Of a stretch of 64,000 bases of DNA, positions 60,701 through 64,000 are shown piece after piece (positions within the stretch are counted from its first letter, which is position 1; each line of letters opens with the position of its first letter). The position numbers were made by a program, and so were the translations under genes. The DNA lies in contig NC_049984.1 of the NCBI RefSeq assembly GCF_000003815.2, forward strand, positions 1,110,572 through 1,174,571, given 5' to 3'. The notes beneath the pieces are model-generated. The model did not search any database, had not been told where the DNA came from, and saw nothing but the letters and a program-made list of their open reading frames with translations. The stretch is from Branchiostoma floridae. Taxonomy: Eukaryota; Chordata; Leptocardii; Amphioxiformes; Branchiostomatidae.

Positions 60701-61011
60701 CAGCCGGACTGTTAATATTCATTTTCCGTTTTCCCCAGCTCAACTAGCGGAGATCAAGAAGACCAGTCCGGCTTGTGCTGGATGTGTCTCAGCAAAACAA
60801 GTGTTTGTTTATTTTCCGTTTTTCTCCAGCCCAACTAGCGGAGATCAGGAAGGCCAGCCTGGCCCGAATCCTGTGCGACAACACGGACGGCACGACCCAG
60901 ATGCAGCCGGACGTCTTCCGCCAGCCCACGCAGTCTGGGAACGGGAACGGGAACGGGAGGGTGGCCTGCTCGTCTCTGCCCCAGATGGACCTCACCAAGT
61001 GGCAGGAGTAG
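51472..61011 (+). CDS. Haem peroxidase with inserted pentraxin and F-type lectin domains, 1,079 aa
   Basis: Twelve exons (51472..51640, 52511..52646, 53189..53409, 53818..54003, 54495..54737, 55726..55940, 56130..56556, 57101..57517, 58048..58071, 58366..59224, 59457..59617, 60830..61011) join in frame to 3,240 nt. Residues 1-318 and 680-1079 form one animal haem peroxidase of the myeloperoxidase/peroxidasin superfamily, oxidising halides or other substrates with hydrogen peroxide. Conserved residues: GQFLDHD (distal His about 224, haem-linking Asp 223), TAFVDAS calcium loop, R728-x-x-E731, proximal His about 832, [10 protein letters not shown]. The MPO-specific Met after E731 is Gln. Residues 319-532 are a pentraxin and 533-671 an F-type lectin. 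A signal peptide at the N terminus predicts secretion. The start was chosen at 51472 because it gives the best signal peptide; an upstream ATG at 51436 is in frame. Confidence 0.9.
51765..52510 (+). repeat. 30-bp minisatellite carrying copies of the exon 2 acceptor
   Basis: About 25 units of roughly 30 bp, each with GTGCCTTACAG or GTGCCTTACATG followed by GTGACTAAGCTTACCCC. The last unit's TGTGCCTTACAG is the real acceptor of exon 2 (exon starts 52511). Only the intron side is repeated, not exon sequence. Confidence 0.9.
52850..53180 (+). repeat. 15-bp minisatellite ending at the exon 3 acceptor
   Basis: About 20 units of ATGCAAATGTCCTTG type fill the 3' half of intron 2 and stop about 15 bases before the acceptor AATCTTAG. 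The repeated ATGCAAAT is an exact octamer motif, though a regulatory role is only a possibility. Confidence 0.9.
54738..55725 (+). other. Intron 5, host intron of the cassette insertion
   Basis: The phase-1 intron between peroxidase exon 5 and the first pentraxin exon. It contains a duplicated segment of about 70 bp: GATATTACA..CATGTTTTCAGGAAA-type sequence followed by TTTTCACTTCTAACAGCCGT occurs at 55213-55265 and 55540-55593. No extra exon is seen. Confidence 0.6.
55726..56556 (+). CDS. Peroxidase exons 6-7: pentraxin domain
   Basis: Exons 55726..55940 and 56130..56556 encode about 214 residues. [14 protein letters not shown] opens the fold and HAVCVTWRS is an exact match to the pentraxin signature H-x-C-x-[ST]-W-x-[ST]. 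The disulfide partner Cys is in FTLCLHM. AQDQD followed by GGGF and Q-A-F is the calcium-binding region, with Ala where many members have Asp. [10 protein letters not shown] is the conserved end. Pentraxins bind phosphocholine or carbohydrate with calcium. The pair of exons is 1-0-1 in phase and so forms a symmetric module. Confidence 0.92.
57101..57517 (+). CDS. Peroxidase exon 8: F-type (fucose-binding) lectin domain
   Basis: A single 417-nt exon, phase 1 at both ends, encodes a complete domain of about 139 residues: [49 protein letters not shown] and LCEVQVYA. The fucose-binding motif H-X26-R-X-D-X4-R/K is matched exactly: His in CTHTN, 26 residues, then R-K-D, four residues, Arg. This family binds fucosylated glycans in fish, invertebrates and some bacteria. 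One exon per domain suggests recent or well-preserved exon shuffling. Confidence 0.93.
58048..58071 (+). CDS. Peroxidase exon 9: 24-nt linker micro-exon
   Basis: Acceptor TTTTTGCAG and donor GTAAGCC bound a 24-nt exon encoding APPPPQVP, a proline hinge between the lectin module and the second half of the peroxidase. It is phase 1 on both sides. Without it the frame would still be intact, so its use cannot be proved here. Confidence 0.7.
58195..58260. repeat. GT microsatellite with G-run
   Basis: Interrupted (GT)n followed by a run of eight G in intron 9. Confidence 0.85.
58366..59617 (+). CDS. Peroxidase exons 10-11: C-terminal half of catalytic domain
   Basis: Exon 10 (58366..59224) resumes with [19 protein letters not shown], the direct continuation of the peroxidase fold broken after exon 5. 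It holds R-V-N-E (Arg728, Glu731), [26 protein letters not shown] (proximal His), and [20 protein letters not shown]. Exon 11 (59457..59617) adds [15 protein letters not shown] and [14 protein letters not shown]. No catalytic residue is missing. Confidence 0.92.
59858..60829 (+). repeat. Seven extra copies of the terminal-exon acceptor and start
   Basis: Copies of TTTTCC..CCAG followed by CCCAACTAGCGGAGATCAGG begin at 59860, 59980, 60093, 60423, 60536, 60627 and 60739 before the real one at 60830. Those at 59980, 60423 and 60627 are full 89-nt units reading AQLAEIRK...[13 protein letters not shown] and ending DC-stop. The first ends ...SEDLM-stop. The others are truncated. All accept phase 1 and are potential alternative last exons. 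Confidence 0.85.
60205..60400 (+). mobile_element. LINE C-terminal fragment between terminal-exon copies
   Basis: The frame encodes [15 protein letters not shown] and ends in a stop at 60360. This resembles the GRPRxRW-D end of RTE-type reverse transcriptases. It sits between the third and fourth copies of the terminal exon. Confidence 0.5.
60830..61011 (+). CDS. Peroxidase exon 12: canonical C terminus
   Basis: The exon begins CCCAACTAGCGG, coding [19 protein letters not shown], the conserved C-terminal helix of animal peroxidases, then Q-M-Q-P-D-V-F. It adds a short GNGNGNG tract and ends KWQE-stop at 61011. It is the only copy with the full conserved ending. Confidence 0.85.
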
Positions 61012-63308
61012 GGGTGTGTGTCTCCAATGGATATCAGCCGGTTCAGTAATTGTCACAAACTTTTCTGTAGTTAACAAAGCTATAACAGGAGTCTTGTCTT
61101 AATTCATAGCATCATTCCAGTCATTACTTATGGAGACAGGCGACAATGACTGATTGATCAGCGTGTCTGTACTACAGATACAGAACAGATAAAGTAGATG
61201 ATACAATCTATATTTTATTCAGCTACAGGATTACACTTTTCATTTCACTCCACGGAATGTATTAGGAAAATGACGGAGTAGCTAGATGATTCTAATTGGT
61301 GAGGATAGCTTTGCATTGCAAGTAGGACCCGGTATGATGATAGAAATAGTTGAGGAATATTTTTGCATGAAAGTAACAAATCAGTAAATCCTAATAGTGA
61401 GCACCTGTTTATAGAGTTTGGATGAATAGTATTGTTTGAAATATCGATCATGTATTCAGACCAAGATGAGAAAGCCGAGTTGAAATTGTTGTGAACTTTA
61501 AACAGGCCAAGATGATGATAGAACAGTTTGTAATTTTAGAATTTTAAGGTATTAAAATTATGGCTGATAAGACAAGTAGAAGTCAATTTTCTGGCCAAAT
61601 TTGTTTGTATTGCATACCCGGTAAACCAACTTATGGCGTAACCAAGGTAATCGATCCATTCCTATACAAGTTGACGGACCCGAACTCGTTTCGACAAATG
61701 TGATGGGCTCTTTTACTTACTCGGTCATGAGGACCTGATATGATGATAAAAATAGTTGAGTAATATTTTTGCATGAAAGAAGTAATAATAATATTGTATG
61801 GGTAAATCCTAATAGTGAGCACCTGTTTATAAAGTTTGGATGGATAACATTGTTTGAAATGAAATGATCATGTAGGCAGACCAATGGTAAAGCCGAGTTG
61901 AAATTGTTGTGAACTTTAAACAGGCCAAGATGATGATAGAGTAGTTCTGTACAATTAGCGATTTAAGAATGTGCTATCTTACTACATCTACAAAGTCTAA
62001 TGCATACTAGTGTGTACTGGTTCAACTTCTTCTCGCTTCCGAATAAAGTAAAAAACGGATTAAGAGATGTATCGTGTAATTCAATTTGTACAATTGTTAT
62101 GAGTTCATTACCTGTAGAGTGTTTACTATTGCATGCGTGTTATACCCGCATCGTCAATATGCAAATATATGCGCATGACCAGGTTTTTATCCCTCAGAGG
62201 CCTTGGAAGATGACGTCATGTGTAGGTGACGTCAGAGGCGGGAATGTAGGCCCAAAAAGGTGTCCATATTTGGTTTCGTTTATAAATTTAGATCAGGACA
62301 AGGCCAGCAGGACCTACAAAAATATAAGGGAATACAGAAGCAAAAGCCCCTACATGAAGTTTGTTACAAGAGTGACAGTAGGTAAGCTACTCCGTGACGT
62401 ATATATGGTTTTCGCCGCATCAGTTGTAACAATATATATCATCATCATCATCATCCGTCGACGTGATCACACATGTTCGAACATGTTTACACACGACGGG
62501 GTTATACCGCCCCTTACGGGGTGACATACCCTTTCGCTGACTAATTACAAGACGGGTATGATATGGACAGTCCCAGACACACAAATAACGACGAATAGGA
62601 AAGAAAACAAAGCCCTAATATTACTGATAGCTTACCAGGACAAACTATGTACTTGTTTATTATAACACTGGCACTGGCAATTGCAATGTGCTAGGAAGCC
62701 ATCGGTTTAGGGATTCCTCTATCGCAACAGCATTAAACACATATTACCCCCATATCTGCTTGGAGATAAGCTAATTACCAAACCCCGAAACCACCTAGCC
62801 TGTCCCACAATACCGGGAATATAGGAGTGATTTTTAAAATTATCACATCGATTATAAAAACAGCTACCGCGAAAAAGTGCATCATCGCTCAACTGCGTGC
62901 AGACGACATGCCAAACTACATACGAATGCGGAAAACGGAACATAGAGATACAGATGCGAACACACATCGTGCAAAAACAATACTCTGTCGTCGAAGGTTA
63001 CACTCCGTCACAGAGTAATAAGAAAGTCAATCAATCAATCAATAAATAAATTAATCAATCAGTCCAATAAAACAATGCCCATCTCAAACTTAGCATTCGG
63101 GAGTGATTCAGTCTTTCTCTGTATCTGTAACTCAGACGCTACTCTACACCGGGCTTTCATGTCATCAGGTTGACAGTCCCTCTGAACATAAAGTTCATGT
63201 AACACAATCTAAATCTGATCGACGTTTCGATAACTCCTCGGCTGGTCTGCGGTTCAACCCAAACTCTGAGTCTTACTCTAGGTTGCGTCATATGAGCTTC
63301 ATTTTCCG
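61012..63308. other. Intergenic stretch with a tandem duplication
   Basis: 61328-61529 and 61735-61943 are clearly related (shared GTAAATCCTAATAGTGAGCA and AGCCGAGTTGAAATTGTTGT), a duplication at about 407 bp spacing. A plus open frame at 62000-62524 has no recognisable similarity and a low-complexity IIIII run; not called as a gene. Confidence 0.5.
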
Positions 63309-63995
63309 CTACTCTCCATCAGTGTCACTCTCGTCTTCGTTGTCGAACACGTAGCTGCTGTCGGTGCTGTAGTCGGGGTCTCGGACCCATGGAGACCGGG
63401 CCCTGGTCGGGAAGGTGCCGGACGACGTGCAATCGGGGTCTCGGTGCGACATGGACCCGGCCCCGGGCCAAACGGTGCTGGGCTCGGTGGAGTCGGGGTC
63501 TCTGAGCCACAGGGACCGAGCTCCGGGCTGAGCGGCACCTGACGCAGGGGAGTCGGGGTCTCGGAGCGTCAGGGACCGGGCCCCGGACGCGGTGGAGTCG
63601 GGGTCTCGGAGCGTCAGGGACCGGGCCCCGGACGCAGGGGAGTCGGGGTCTCGGAGCGTCAGGGACCGGGCCCCGGACGCAGGGGAGTCGGGGTCTCGGA
63701 GCGTCAGGGACCGGGCCCCGGACGCGGTGGAGTCGGGGTCTCGGAGCGTCAGGGACTGGGCCCCGGACGCGGTGGAGTCGGGGTCTCGGAGCGTCAGGGA
63801 CCGGGCCCCGGACGCGGTGGAGTCGGGGTCTCGGAGCGTCAGGGACCGGGCCCCGGACGCGGTGGAGCCGGGGTCTCGGAGCCACAGGGACCGAGCCCCG
63901 GGCCGCGCGGCCCCGGAGGCCGTGGCAGCAGGCAGTAGTCCCAGTGACGGCAGCGGGTCCTTCACGGGAGCTACCATATTATTTATATCTGGCAT
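63309..63995 (-). CDS. Repetitive RDPD-rich protein, C-terminal part
   Basis: A minus-strand frame of 228 codons ends at a stop at 63309. Its core is seven 15-residue (45-bp) units of GARSLTLRDPDSTAS. Before and after them are diverged units (GARSLWLRDPGSTAS, GAGSMSHRDPDCTSS, RARSPWVRDPDYSTD) that still keep R-D-P-D/G. The tail SSYVFDNEDESDTDGE is acidic. Conservation of RDPD in diverged units favours real coding. The first Met lies four bases from the window edge, so the 5' end is unknown. No known family. Confidence 0.5.
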   Translation of the reverse strand: MPDINNMVAPVKDPLPSLGLLPAATASGAARPGARSLWLRDPGSTASGARSLTLRDPDSTASGARSLTLRDPDSTASGAQSLTLRDPDSTASGARSLTLRDPDSPASGARSLTLRDPDSPASGARSLTLRDPDSTASGARSLTLRDPDSPASGAAQPGARSLWLRDPDSTEPSTVWPGAGSMSHRDPDCTSSGTFPTRARSPWVRDPDYSTDSSYVFDNEDESDTDGE

Positions 63996-64000
63996 TTAGC

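Noticed and set aside
62000-62524. 174-codon plus-strand open frame
   Set aside because: No recognisable motif, low-complexity Ile run, and surrounded by repeats; could be an old transposon.
1-64000. Bacterial-type features such as CRISPR arrays, operons or ribosome binding sites
   Set aside because: The spliced genes and repeat content show a nuclear animal genome; the regular arrays are minisatellites without CRISPR spacer structure.

Overview
This window is animal nuclear DNA. It shows spliced genes with GT/AG introns, microsatellites, LINE 3' ends, hairpin repeats and three 100-N assembly gaps. The protein style (shuffled phase-1 extracellular modules), the LINE remnants and above all the many minisatellites overlapping exon-intron boundaries suggest a cephalochordate (amphioxus, Branchiostoma). 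The taxon is an inference, not proven here. All exon models were built by hand from splice sites and reading-frame continuity, without transcripts.

Layout. (1) 1-29513, minus strand: a giant secreted cysteine-rich gene. A signal-peptide exon is followed by 29 further exons whose phases all match, giving about 1,531 codons inside the window; the gene runs off the left edge. (2) 31042-35380, plus strand: a complete four-exon Rab-type GTPase of 209 residues ending in Cys-Cys, with the catalytic switch-II Gln replaced by Val. (3) 35476-37074: two 5'-truncated LINE reverse-transcriptase remnants. (4) 38380-43665, minus strand: a seven-exon gene for a 396-residue secreted protein with an acidic repeat region and a cysteine-rich tail, behind a tandemly duplicated TATA promoter (44694-44966). 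(5) 45000-51400: mostly simple repeats and transposon debris. (6) 51472-61011, plus strand: a 12-exon, 1,079-residue animal haem peroxidase with a complete pentraxin domain and a complete F-type (fucose-binding) lectin domain inserted inside its catalytic domain. (7) 63309-63995, minus strand: the 3' part of a repetitive, RDPD-rich coding region.

The two main discoveries are the peroxidase-pentraxin-fucolectin protein and the pervasive tandem duplication of splice junctions. In the first, every catalytic residue I can check is present, both lectin modules carry their family signatures, and the inserted exons form a phase-1 cassette of 1,083 nt. Skipping that cassette would restore an ordinary peroxidase. 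In the second, at least fifteen exon edges in three unrelated genes carry extra copies of themselves, always in the adjoining intron. They range from one copy to sixteen 40-bp units at Rab exon 2 and eight copies of the acceptor and start of the peroxidase last exon.

The peroxidase suggests a pattern-recognition oxidase: glycan or ligand binding by the lectin modules would bring oxidant production to a target. The giant cysteine-rich protein and the acidic secreted protein are also extracellular, but nothing here shows that the genes work together.
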